Source: Bog-950 sp046329495
Lineage (GTDB): Bacteria; Bacteroidota; Bacteroidia; Chitinophagales; LD1
Direction of reading: 5' to 3'
NCBI GenBank assembly: GCA_046329495.1
Contig: JAXLUO010000013.1
Coordinates: 1-64,000 of the forward strand
Length of the DNA stretch: 64,000 bases
Both the position numbers and the translations under genes were made by a program. Under the pieces are notes generated by a model, which saw only the letters and a program-made list of their open reading frames with translations, did not search any database and was not told where the DNA came from. This document shows, one piece after another, positions 8,303-18,900 of this stretch (positions are counted from its first letter, which is position 1; every line of letters starts with the position of its first letter).

Positions 8303-9562
8303 TTAATTTACAGTAGCTGTGCGGGTTTGTTTTTCCATGAACAGGGTATACCAACTGTAGCTGAAAAACGCAACACAACCCACAAATAATATAGAGGATA
8401 TAATGATAGTGGCGTTAAACCAATTCAGGTGCCAGAAGTAATAGAACGTATTCAAACTAACCATTACCAGCGCTAAACGCACATATTCGGCATACATAAT
8501 CCATCGGCGCTTTTCAAATATGCCGCCAATAATCAGCATGGTAATTAATATAAGCGCAAAGAACACCAGCTTGTAAAACGTGCTAATATCCTTAAAGTAG
8601 GCCATGTATTGCACGGTGCCCCAAATCAATACTGCAAATTGTATAACTGCATATATCTTAAGGTAAACATTGGTGTCAGCATTGTATTTACTATAAACGG
8701 CATCGTCCACTTCGGGCGGTGCTTGAAAGCCTCCCATATAATCCGGTAGCCATCCCGGAGGAGCAAATATCATTCTAAACTTGTCGGCCCATTTCATATT
8801 GCGGGCTTTATCCCACATCTCAACGTAATACTGCAGGTTAGCCCAGGCAGGGTTCCAGCTTTTTAACTGCGTAGTAATACCATAGTGTATTTTTACGCCT
8901 TCCTCTTCCTCCTTAAACGTGCCAAACATACGGTCCCAAATCATAAATACTCCGGCATGGTTCTTATCTATGTATTTAGGGTCGGCAGAATGATGCACTC
9001 GGTGGTGGCTTGGGGTATTCCACCAATACTCAATCCAGGGATGAAGTTTGCCAATGGCTTTGGTATGTATCCAAAACTGATACAACGTGTGTATCGCAGC
9101 CGCAATACCAAATGTTAAAGGGCCGAAGCCTAAGATTGGAATAGGCAGGAAAATGAAAAAGGCTAATAAGTTATGAAACCACGATTGGCGCAAGGCTACG
9201 CTTAGGTTGTATTCCTCGCTTTGATGATGAACCGCATGTGCACCCCAGAACAGGTTCATTTCGTGCCCCCAGCGGTGCGCCCAATAGAACAAAAAGTCGA
9301 ATAACAACAGGCACAACACGAACGACCACCACGTATCCGGGATACTAAATATGCCAAACCGGTTTTTTATCCAGATAAACAAACCAAAGATGATAGCCTT
9401 GAAAAAAAGGTTAAACACCTGGTTGCCTATGCCAATCATTAAATTGGTTAGTGAGTCATTAAGGCGGTAGTAGTCCTTTTTTTTAAGGTAGCCGTAGAGC
9501 CATTCAACGCCAATTAACAGAAAGAAAAAAGGGATTACATACAATATTGCAGCAGGATTCAT
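8303..9562 (-). CDS. Membrane fatty acid hydroxylase / sterol desaturase family (alkylglycerol monooxygenase-like)
   Basis: A 419-residue integral membrane di-iron enzyme. The histidine clusters are in place: HRWGH (96-100), HAVHH (109-113), further His at 158 and 166, and HHRVHH (186-191). They are followed by DRMFGTF, a standard closing phrase of the family. Several hydrophobic helices precede the clusters and three or four more follow the catalytic domain (about 300-410). The extended C-terminal membrane part and the order of motifs resemble vertebrate alkylglycerol monooxygenase (TMEM195) more than plain sterol desaturases. Ether-lipid or other lipid hydroxylation is therefore plausible but not shown. 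No partner gene is adjacent. Confidence 0.85.
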   Translation of the reverse strand: MNPAAILYVIPFFFLLIGVEWLYGYLKKKDYYRLNDSLTNLMIGIGNQVFNLFFKAIIFGLFIWIKNRFGIFSIPDTWWSFVLCLLLFDFLFYWAHRWGHEMNLFWGAHAVHHQSEEYNLSVALRQSWFHNLLAFFIFLPIPILGFGPLTFGIAAAIHTLYQFWIHTKAIGKLHPWIEYWWNTPSHHRVHHSADPKYIDKNHAGVFMIWDRMFGTFKEEEEGVKIHYGITTQLKSWNPAWANLQYYVEMWDKARNMKWADKFRMIFAPPGWLPDYMGGFQAPPEVDDAVYSKYNADTNVYLKIYAVIQFAVLIWGTVQYMAYFKDISTFYKLVFFALILITMLIIGGIFEKRRWIMYAEYVRLALVMVSLNTFYYFWHLNWFNATIIISSILFVGCVAFFSYSWYTLFMEKQTRTATVN

Positions 9563-9787
9563 AAAGCCGGTGATAGTTTTATGCTCTAAAGTTACGTTAA
9601 CTGCGTCATTATATAATAGTCGGGAAGCGGATTTTTTTACGGAAACAGAGTCTCCTGGTCTCCAAGCGTAAAAACCGGGCTATGTGTTGTTTACAGACCT
9701 TAACAAAACGGCCTTTACAGGCATCGAAAATTCAATTTCTTTGTGTTGCAAGGGTATGGTCACTATTCCAAACCCAGGCAAATAGAT

Positions 9788-12229
9788 ATGAAACAATTTC
9801 TCTCCGTTTTCCTTTTGACTACCGCCACATTCCTCCTGCATGCCGAAATGGATAGCACTATCTGCTACCTACGCGACCTTGATGGCCGTATCCGCGAGCA
9901 TAATGCCGATTTTATCCGTATGCAACTGGATGTTAAGCTTAAACCACAGGAAGGCAAGGTTATAGGCAAAGTGAAATATGATTTCCGGCCTATCCAGTAT
10001 TTTATGGACACCTTGTTTTTGGATGCGCCTTCAATCAATATACAGAAGGTGTTGCTTAATGGGAAGGATACAAAGTTCACCACCGATGCCCAGGGTGTAA
10101 CCATCCAGTTCGGCCAATCGTTGGATTGGAATAAACAATACAAACTGGAAATTAACTATGAAGCAACTCCGCACAAAGGGTTGTATTTTATCGGATGGAA
10201 TGTGACTGATTCCAATACCTTACATGACCCCTATTTTACCCGTCACCAAATATGGACACAGGGGCAGGGAATCGATAACCGTAACTGGTTTCCCTGCTAC
10301 GATGATGTAAATGATAAGCTGATTACCGAAACCATTATCACCTTCGATACGGCCTATACGGTCATTTCCAATGGTGTGCTGAAAAGCAAAAAGAAAAATG
10401 CCGATGGTACCTTTACCTGGAACTATGCTATGAGCAAACCTATGGTGCCGTACCTGGTAATGTTGGCTATTGATAAGTATGCCTATAAGGACTATAAAAG
10501 CAAAAACGGAATGACCAGCCGGCAATATTACTATGCCGACAGACCCGAAACTGTTGAGCCCACCTATGTATATAGTGTCGAAATGATGGATTACCTGGAG
10601 AAGCAATTTGGCGTAAAATACCCCTGGGAAACCTATGCGAACATCCCCGTACAGGATTTTATGTATGGCGCTATGGAGAATACTACGGCTACCGTTTACG
10701 GCGATTTTTTATTAACGGACCAAAGAGCCGCTGTTGAAAGAACCTATACAGCCATTAATGCACATGAACTAACCCACCAATGGTGCGGCGATTATGTTAC
10801 TGAGTATAGTCCGGCACACCATTGGTTACACGAAAGTTTTGCGACTAACTACAGCAAGCATTTTATGGGAAGCGTTTTTGGAAGCAATTGGTATGAATGG
10901 ACAAAACACAATGAAGCTGTTCAGGCCATTAATGCGGATAAAAACGACCGCTACGCTATTGGGCATAGTAAAGGTGGAAGCGCACGTGTATATCCCAAAG
11001 GAAGTTTTGTGTTGGATATGCTGCGTTATGTAGTAGGCGATTCGGTTTATACCAAAACAGTAAGCCAATATTTAAAAAAACATGCCTACGGCAATGTGAG
11101 CAATCACGATTTTCAAATGGCTTTTATGGAAACTGCCGGTATCAATCTCGATTGGTTTTTCGACCAATGGATTTATCGTAGCGGAGTTCCTAATTACAAT
11201 GTACGGTATGAACGGCAGGATGATCAAGTGGTGTTTTATGTGCAGCAAACACAACGAATAGATGACCTGGCATCACCTTTTAAAATGCCGGTGGTGTTCG
11301 AAATACATACAAGCGACGGTAACACCGTTAGAACCAAACAATGGCTAAGCGGCCTTGCTGATACTGTTACCATGAGCCTTCCTGCCGGTAAGCCGGTAGA
11401 GTATACGCTCTTCGACCCTTCTTCAAACATTTTAAAAACTGTTTCTTTCCAGCGCACCTTCGATGAGTTGGTGGCCCAGGCGGGTAAAGCAAAAGCACTA
11501 ATTGATCGTTACGATGCTCTTGTGGCACTTCAGGACTTTAATATGGAGATGCGTCGTTCAGCATTGATCAGGTTGTTTGCAAAAGAAACAGCTGCAGTTA
11601 ACCGTGCTGAAATTGTTAGACAATTGGGCAAAGACAAAAATGATTCCACTTATGAATTACTAAAGAAAGTATTAAATGATCCTGATTTCAATGTGCGCCG
11701 CCAGGTAATTGAATCAGTGGATGAATTCCCTATTGCTGTTTTAGCAGATGCAGAAAAGTTATTGACCGATACAAGTCTTGTTACAATTGAAGTTACACTA
11801 CGTAAATTATGCCTGAAGAATCCGGAGAAAAAAGCTGCCTACCTGGCAGCTACAAAAAACCTGATGGGGATCAATAATGGCATTCGCATTGCCTGGCTCG
11901 AGCTAAGTTTAAAGGATAATATGTTTGGTGCAGAAGCACAGGCACAATTGAAAGAGCTAATTGCTTATTCAAGCAATCACTATGAATTTAGGACACGCAT
12001 TAAGGCAATGGAAGCGCTGGAGCACATGAATTATTGCGATGAGGAGGTGCTATTGAATTTAATGAATGCCGCAACCTACACGAATAATCGCCTGAATGGA
12101 CCTGCTACCAGGATTTTAAAGAATTACCTGAAAGTTCCATTGAATTTGGATAAGGCAAAGGGCTTATTCAAATTGCATGCTTTTTCTGAATGGGAGAGAA
12201 AGATATTACAACCTATTATTGAATTGTGA
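9788..12229 (+). CDS. M1 family metallo-aminopeptidase, exported
   Basis: An 813-residue zinc aminopeptidase with a signal peptide at the ATG 9788 (MKQFLSVFLLTTATFLLHA). The substrate-binding GAMEN is at 294-298, the zinc site HELTH at 326-330, and the third ligand Glu349 lies in WLHESFA, the normal HExxH-x18-E spacing. The N-terminal beta-saddle domain (about 30-190) and a long helical C-terminal half, with HEAT-like repeats after residue 560, complete the usual M1 layout. It removes N-terminal residues from peptides, presumably in the periplasm. The frame is open upstream to 9743, but that adds a charged leader before the signal peptide and is rejected. Confidence 0.9.
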   Translation: MKQFLSVFLLTTATFLLHAEMDSTICYLRDLDGRIREHNADFIRMQLDVKLKPQEGKVIGKVKYDFRPIQYFMDTLFLDAPSINIQKVLLNGKDTKFTTDAQGVTIQFGQSLDWNKQYKLEINYEATPHKGLYFIGWNVTDSNTLHDPYFTRHQIWTQGQGIDNRNWFPCYDDVNDKLITETIITFDTAYTVISNGVLKSKKKNADGTFTWNYAMSKPMVPYLVMLAIDKYAYKDYKSKNGMTSRQYYYADRPETVEPTYVYSVEMMDYLEKQFGVKYPWETYANIPVQDFMYGAMENTTATVYGDFLLTDQRAAVERTYTAINAHELTHQWCGDYVTEYSPAHHWLHESFATNYSKHFMGSVFGSNWYEWTKHNEAVQAINADKNDRYAIGHSKGGSARVYPKGSFVLDMLRYVVGDSVYTKTVSQYLKKHAYGNVSNHDFQMAFMETAGINLDWFFDQWIYRSGVPNYNVRYERQDDQVVFYVQQTQRIDDLASPFKMPVVFEIHTSDGNTVRTKQWLSGLADTVTMSLPAGKPVEYTLFDPSSNILKTVSFQRTFDELVAQAGKAKALIDRYDALVALQDFNMEMRRSALIRLFAKETAAVNRAEIVRQLGKDKNDSTYELLKKVLNDPDFNVRRQVIESVDEFPIAVLADAEKLLTDTSLVTIEVTLRKLCLKNPEKKAAYLAATKNLMGINNGIRIAWLELSLKDNMFGAEAQAQLKELIAYSSNHYEFRTRIKAMEALEHMNYCDEEVLLNLMNAATYTNNRLNGPATRILKNYLKVPLNLDKAKGLFKLHAFSEWERKILQPIIEL

Positions 12230-12454
12230 TTTAATGGGGGAGGAAACTGTAGGGATAAACATGCATAGCCTGCCTGCTAAACTGGCCAGAGTGATGAGGT
12301 AGTTGAAATTGTCTTCATGATGCTGTATGGCCGATTGTCCACAGCGTTTGTTTTATTCTAACCTGATAATCAGAGTTATATATAGAAACTAACGATATAT
12401 ACTTGACAAGTTGGTGTGGTTTTAGTTAAATTAGAATTTACTAAACCTTCATCT

Positions 12455-12910
12455 ATGATCAAAAGGCTCTACCCTGAGGTGCTTTTTTGTATGCTGGTGT
12501 TTTTGCTTTCGGCCAAAAACATGAATGCACAAACAGACAAACCATTCGATTTTACCGGAACATGGAAGATAACCAGCTACAAGCTGGTTGATCATGAAAC
12601 ACCTGGTACACTTACTGCAGAAACATCACTTTGGACCAACCTTATTTTAAAAGGTGAATCCATGGTTGTTGGGAAAGACGGCAGGGCAACGTTTAAAAGT
12701 CAAGATAACCCTATAACCGCAACCTTCGATGTAAAGGACGGTGTTTTAACCATGACCTTCTATAGTGGGGTGGGAAAGAAGAGTGGTGAACCTGTGCAAG
12801 GCTCTGCCTCAAGCTCGCAATATACTATCACCTTCTCCGCTGGCAGTTTCACTATTCAGCGCGAGGACCCCTCGGTATCCGAATTGTACACCTTCACCAA
12901 AGCAAACTAA
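12455..12910 (+). CDS. Secreted lipocalin-like protein
   Basis: The product is 151 residues. The start at ATG 12455 gives a hydrophobic leader (MIKRLYPEVLFCMLVFLLSA) followed by FDFTGTWKITSYKL; GTW plus a following strand is the usual lipocalin-like opening. The remainder is a run of amphipathic strands ending in SVSELYTFTK. The family binds small hydrophobic molecules or has only a structural role; nothing here identifies a ligand. It ends 6 nt before the ATG of the giant T9SS gene, so the two are probably cotranscribed. The A+T-rich 12230-12454 gap upstream should hold the promoter, but no clean TAnnTTTG is seen. Confidence 0.65.
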   Translation: MIKRLYPEVLFCMLVFLLSAKNMNAQTDKPFDFTGTWKITSYKLVDHETPGTLTAETSLWTNLILKGESMVVGKDGRATFKSQDNPITATFDVKDGVLTMTFYSGVGKKSGEPVQGSASSSQYTITFSAGSFTIQREDPSVSELYTFTKAN

Positions 12911-12916
12911 GCACTT

Positions 12917-15900
12917 ATGAAAAGACTACTACACGTATTAGCCTTAGTGGCTTTCGTTTGTCTGGCCCAAGCCCAGAATGTAAATTATGAAGTGCAAATA
13001 GTACAGGTAGAAAGAACCGGCTATAGCGATTGTGCATTGTGTGGAAGTCCCGATCCAGCGTGGACAATGAGTGCAGTTGACAACGGAACATTTGGCGCAC
13101 AAACCTCCACTACATGGTGTTATAGCTATGGCGAAATGGCCGGTACCATATGGAATCCCGGTTCTTTCGATCAGATGTTATATCGCACAGCAACCAACGC
13201 AACCTCTATTACGCTCCGCTTAGATGCCTGGGAGAACGATTGTCAGGATGCAGACTGTTCTTATTCAACCGGTGGTATTAACTGTTTGTTTGGTGCAGTA
13301 GCAGATAATAACCGTTGTACAAACAACTCACTTTCTACTATCAATTTCCGCAACGATCCTCCTTGTCAGTGGAACACCTATACCACACCATTCTGCGGTC
13401 GCTACCGTTATCAGGTGCGTATCTATTGGTCATTTGCAACGGCACCTACTGTTACTGCAACAGCGCCTTTCGATAGAACACTTTGTACCGGCTCAACTAC
13501 TTCTTTAGCTGTTACCGTGGCAAACGATGCGAACGGCAACGCTATGGGTAAGTTTTTTAAGTGGCAGGTAAATACAGCTACAAGCGATCCTGCCTCTTGT
13601 GCCACAACCGGCTGGACCGATGTTAGTCCTGCGGCAACCAATTCAACGTATACTCCGCCTCAAACCAGTGGCACGCGCACGTATCGTTGTTTAGTTACCT
13701 CAAATTGCTCTGCTGACTTTAACTCAAATACAACAGCGTCTCAATGTTTTCGCGTAACCTACGCCCCAATTTCTACTCCACCCGCCGTTCAAAGTGTTGC
13801 GTGTGGTAATACCATTTTACCGGGTGTGGCGTACGATTTTGATATACTTAGGGCTCCTGCTGCCGGTGCTGTTATTAATTCAACATCCTATGCATGGGCA
13901 TCTACGGGTGGGGCATCCATTAGCCCAACCAATGCAGCCCCAACCCAAATAACATTCCCTTCTTCCGGTTCTTATACTGTTTCAGTTACTTATGGAGATG
14001 CATGTCCTTCGGCCGATGCAGTTTCAACGTGTAATGTTACTGTTTCGCAGCCGGCTTGTGGTGCCATATATGTGGCCACAAGTGCTGATGGAGGCAATGA
14101 TGCTAACCAGGGTGGGCCGGATGGACCGGTAGCTACGCTTTCGCGAGCAATGGTATTATATGCAGGCGACAATACTCGCAATACTATTCGTATCGCAGGA
14201 GGCTCTTATACTGAAACCAGCATTATCAATTTGGCAAACAACATGATAATAGATGGATGCTGGGAAAAGGTAGGTACAAATTGGCGAAAAAATAGTTCTA
14301 AAACGGTTACACTAAATATGAGTGGTAGCGAAACCGTTACAAACGGAGGTGGTACCGGTGTAGACGTATGCCATACGGTTGGATTTAAAGCGGTAAGCAA
14401 AACCGGTTGGACCATTTCAGATGTTAAAATCGTAATGGGAAATACCTCGGGAACGGCAAGTAATCGAGGTTGCTCTAATTACGGAATCTATGTTAGCGGT
14501 TCATCCGGTTATACAATATATCGTTGTAATATAACATCCGGAAATGGTTCTAAAGGCAATAACGGCAGCACTCCGGCAGCTGGTGGCGGCAGTTCAGGCG
14601 GTGGTGGGGGAAGCGGCGGAGGAGCGTGTGGTGGGGGAAGTGGAAGTTGCACTTCTAGCCCAGGTTCAGCAGGTACGGATGGTAGTGGCGTAGGAAGCGG
14701 ACATAATAACAATGGTGGTGCAGGAGTTAGCAGGGGAAGCCTTGGTTGCTTTGCGTCAACAGCCGGGTCAAGTGGAAATCCAGGTACAGTGGGAGCAAAT
14801 GGCAATACCGGCACTGCTGGTGCTGCTGGTTCTAGCGGTAGCTACTCAACCTATTTTGTGCCTGGCGGTCAGGGCACTTCAGGTTCTGCTGGTGGTGGCG
14901 GTCAAGGTGGTGGTGGCGGAAGTGGCAATGCCGCAGGTGCTGTTAGGGCTGCGTGTGTTACAACAGGATGTGGTACCTATAACGGAGCAGCAGGCGGTGC
15001 AGGCGGTCAAGGTGGTAGCGGCGGAACAGGTGGATTTGGCGGAGGAGGAAGCTTTGCTATTTACATTAGTGGAACAACAGGAACAATTTCGTCGTGTACC
15101 TTGGCAACAGGAGCAGCAGGAGCCAAAGGTGTAGGTGCCGCTGGTAGTGCTGGTCTAGGGGGCTCCGGAGGGGGCACGGCTGGTTGCAATAGTTGCATCC
15201 CAGGATCAACTTGCGGTGGAAATGGCGGTGCAGGTGGTGCAGGTGGTACGGGCGGCACTGGTGGCGACGGTCAACCTGGTTTGACCGCTCAACTTGTTTC
15301 GGGCGGCGCGGGATCATCCCCATCAGCAACAATTCCTAATCCTACGACCGTAACCGTGGATTACTCAAACGGTAACGGTGCTACTAATTCTCAAATCGGC
15401 CTAACAAAGGCTGGTGGTGGTAACTGGGTGTTACCAGCTGGCTATTCTTTTGTAAACGACCAAAATACTACTAGCACATCTTATACTGTTAGTTCAGCTT
15501 CAATCAATGTTTATACCACTGCAACTGGTAGTTCAGATATTGTGCTCTCTCCAGGTGGGATAACAAATACGTTTAGCCAATATCTTAACGTAATTTCTAC
15601 AAGGCAAACGCCTACTATCAATATCAACCCGAACCCTATCTGTCCGGGAACCAACTTTACATTAACGGCAACAATACCAAGCGGTCAATCTGCTGTAGAT
15701 TACGATTGGGTAATCTTTAACCCGGCCTCTACGGTATCCGCTTCAACAATTACAACTTCTTCGCTGGCAGCAGTAACTTTAAATGCCAGTGCACCTAACT
15801 TTACGCCGGGTAGCACCTATCGTGTTCGCCTTATGGTGCGCGACCCATGCATGGGTTGGTCTATACCTGTTTACAGTGACTTTACTGTAAGCAGCAATCT

Positions 15901-18900
15901 CACCAATCCTGTAATTGATGGTAAGGAAGACGTTTGCTACAACGGTAACCCCGGCCCTATGAATACCGCTACTGCACCTACAGGGGGTAATGGCACCTGG
16001 ACTTACCAGTGGTATCAGAGTGATAATTGCACCGGTGTTTGGACACCAATTGCATCGTCCAACTCCAGCAGTTACGATCCGCCTGCAGGCCTCACCGTTG
16101 ACCGTTGTTTCCAGATGATGGCTACCAACGCCTGCGGTAGCGTTTACTCGAATGTAGTTACCAAATCATTAATCGCTTTACCTTCCGGTGGCACCATCAA
16201 CGGACCATCGGTAGTTTGTGCAGGCGATGCTAACGTGAACTACAGTGCCGATGGTGTAATTACCGTTAATGCTTATGCCTGGAGTATTGTGGGGGCATCC
16301 TCATTTACCACCTCAGGTAATGCTGCCAACTTAACGTTTGGCAATACTTCACCGGTTACTTTAACCTGCACCCCTTCTAACCAGGGTTGTCCGGGAACTC
16401 CACTTACAAAAACTGTTACAGTTAATCTTCGTCCTACTGCTGTACTTAGCGGCAGTGGCAGTTTATGTAATGGTGGCAGCAAAACATTAAGTATAGCACT
16501 AACCGGTACCGGCCCATGGAACGGTACTTTATCAGATGGTACAGCTTTTAGTGGAAACAGCAGTCCTATTTTGGTAAGCGTTTCACCAACAGTAAATACA
16601 ACCTACACTATTGCCAGCTTAAGCGATAGTAAGTGTACATCTAAGCCAGGCGATTTAACCGGTACCGTAAACATTACCATTACAGAACCGGCTACAGCAG
16701 ATGCCGGCCCGGATATGACAGGTAGTTGTGCTGGTCTTGCAAACACCATTAGTGCTGCTGCAGCTACAAACGATGTATCTATCAGCTGGACGCACAACGG
16801 TACCGGTACTTTAACCGACGCAACTACGCTTACACCAACCTATGTTTCAGGCCCTGGCGAAACAACCGTTACGCTTACACTACATGTTACGGCTGCCAGT
16901 CCTTGCCCGGTTGTAACAGATGACATGGACATGACTTTTGGTGTATGCAACAGTATTTGGCTTGGTTATAGCACTGATTGGTTTGATGCGAATAACTGGA
17001 GCTTTAATGCAGTGCCAAACAGTTGTGCGGCAGATGTAACCATCCCAACTGCACCTGTAGGTGGTAACTTCCCGCATATTACTGCAACTTCACCTCAGGT
17101 AGGCAATATTAATGTGCAAAGCAGTGCAGTTATTGATATCGATGCAGGGCGTAAAGTTTCAGTTTGCGCTGCTTATGTGGGCGGCAATACCCAACCTTCG
17201 CGCGTTATTGGCGATGGTGAAATGGTGCTGAACGGATCTGGCTCTCAAGCACTCAGCAAAAAAACCGAGTTTCAAAATCTACGGCTTGCCAATGCTTCGG
17301 GTGCTCTGATGGCTTCCGGTACGCGCTTCGATATATTTGGTGAACTTCGCCTTGAAAGCGGTTCTCTGGCAACCACGCCCGGAACCTTGATCTTCCGCAG
17401 TACCAGCGACACGCAAATTGGTATTATCGATGACTTTACAGGAGGCTATACAGGTACTATCAGCGGTACCATAAAAGCAGAACGCTATTACCATAGCAGC
17501 AGCACTTACGATGCTCACTATATGGGTTCACCGGTAAATAATTTGCCATTATCCCAGCTCGGAGCCGGTGGATTGGGTGGTTATGCTATTCCAACTCCTC
17601 AATGCGATGAAACCGGCCTCAATCCTAACTCACCTTACGGCAACGTAGCGAGCCTTGATGAAACGAATGGTATTACCTGTGGCATGGCTTGCTGGAAGTT
17701 CGAAAATGGCGGTAATGCGCCTAATGCTAAAGGTTATTCCGTGCGTAAAACAGGCACCGGGGTATTAACTGTTACAGGCGTAGCCAACGCAAACAGCAGT
17801 TATACACTTACCGGCTTAACCAATACCAACTGGTCAAATATTACACATCAGGGCCGCCCTATGGGCTCAGGCTGGGCCTTAATTGCGAACCCATATTTAG
17901 CTAATCTTGATATTAATGGCACACCTTCCGGTTTCTATAACCAAAAACTGGTATGGTATAACGCCGGCCCGTTTGCGGGTACTTATCAAACAGCAACAAT
18001 AGTTCCTCCGTTCCAGGCTTTCCTGGCGCACGTAATAACACCGGGTACGCCTATCAGTTATACAATCAATGGTTCTGATAGAACCAAATCAACTGCTCCG
18101 GCCTTTATGAAACAGGCCAATAACCAGGAGTTGAAGATTACTGCTGAGAATACGGCTACCCAGTTATTAGACGTAACCACAGTAGCCTTCAACAGCGCTG
18201 CAACTACGGCTTTCGATCCTGAATACGATGGACAGAAGTTCGCAGGGGCATTAAACCGTCATACATTATACAGTTACAATACCGACCCTATGGCATGGAT
18301 GTCCGACAATATCCTGCATAGCATCGATGAAACAAGCACTGTGCCTGTTGGTTTCGAACCCGGTATTACCGGCTCTTATGTGTTCCACTTCGATGGTGTA
18401 AATACCTTTGATCCTACCAGTTATGTTAAACTGGAAGACAAACAACTGGGTATCATGCACGATGTGCGTAACGGCGATTATGCCTTTACTTCCGATTCAA
18501 CCGATAACTGGAACCGTTTCGTTTTACACTTTACACCGGCAGCTCAATTCAACCTGAACGATGCTACCTGTAACGCGGTAGGGCAAATAAGTGTTGAACA
18601 ACCGGGCACTGCAATCTGGAATTACACCATGGTTAACCAAACCGGTGTGCTTATCAGCAGCGGCACCTTAAGTAACAATGCGCCTGTAACCGTAAGCGCA
18701 GCACCGGGTGTATACACTATAACTTTAACTGATGTAAACGGCTACACAGTAGTTAAAAACCTGCAATTAAGCGGCTTACAGGCTATTCAACCTGCCTTTA
18801 ATGCAACCAAAACTGCCGCAGAGGTAGGGGAGAACATCGGCTTTGCCAATACTACCGCTGGCGTAATTACTACGCAGTGGGATATGGGCGATGGTACCTT

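Noticed and set aside
14509..15332. Several open frames opposite or shifted to the glycine-rich stretch (Pro/Leu- or Ala/Val-rich products)
   Set aside because: They are frame shadows of GGN codons; their composition mirrors the glycine codons in other frames.
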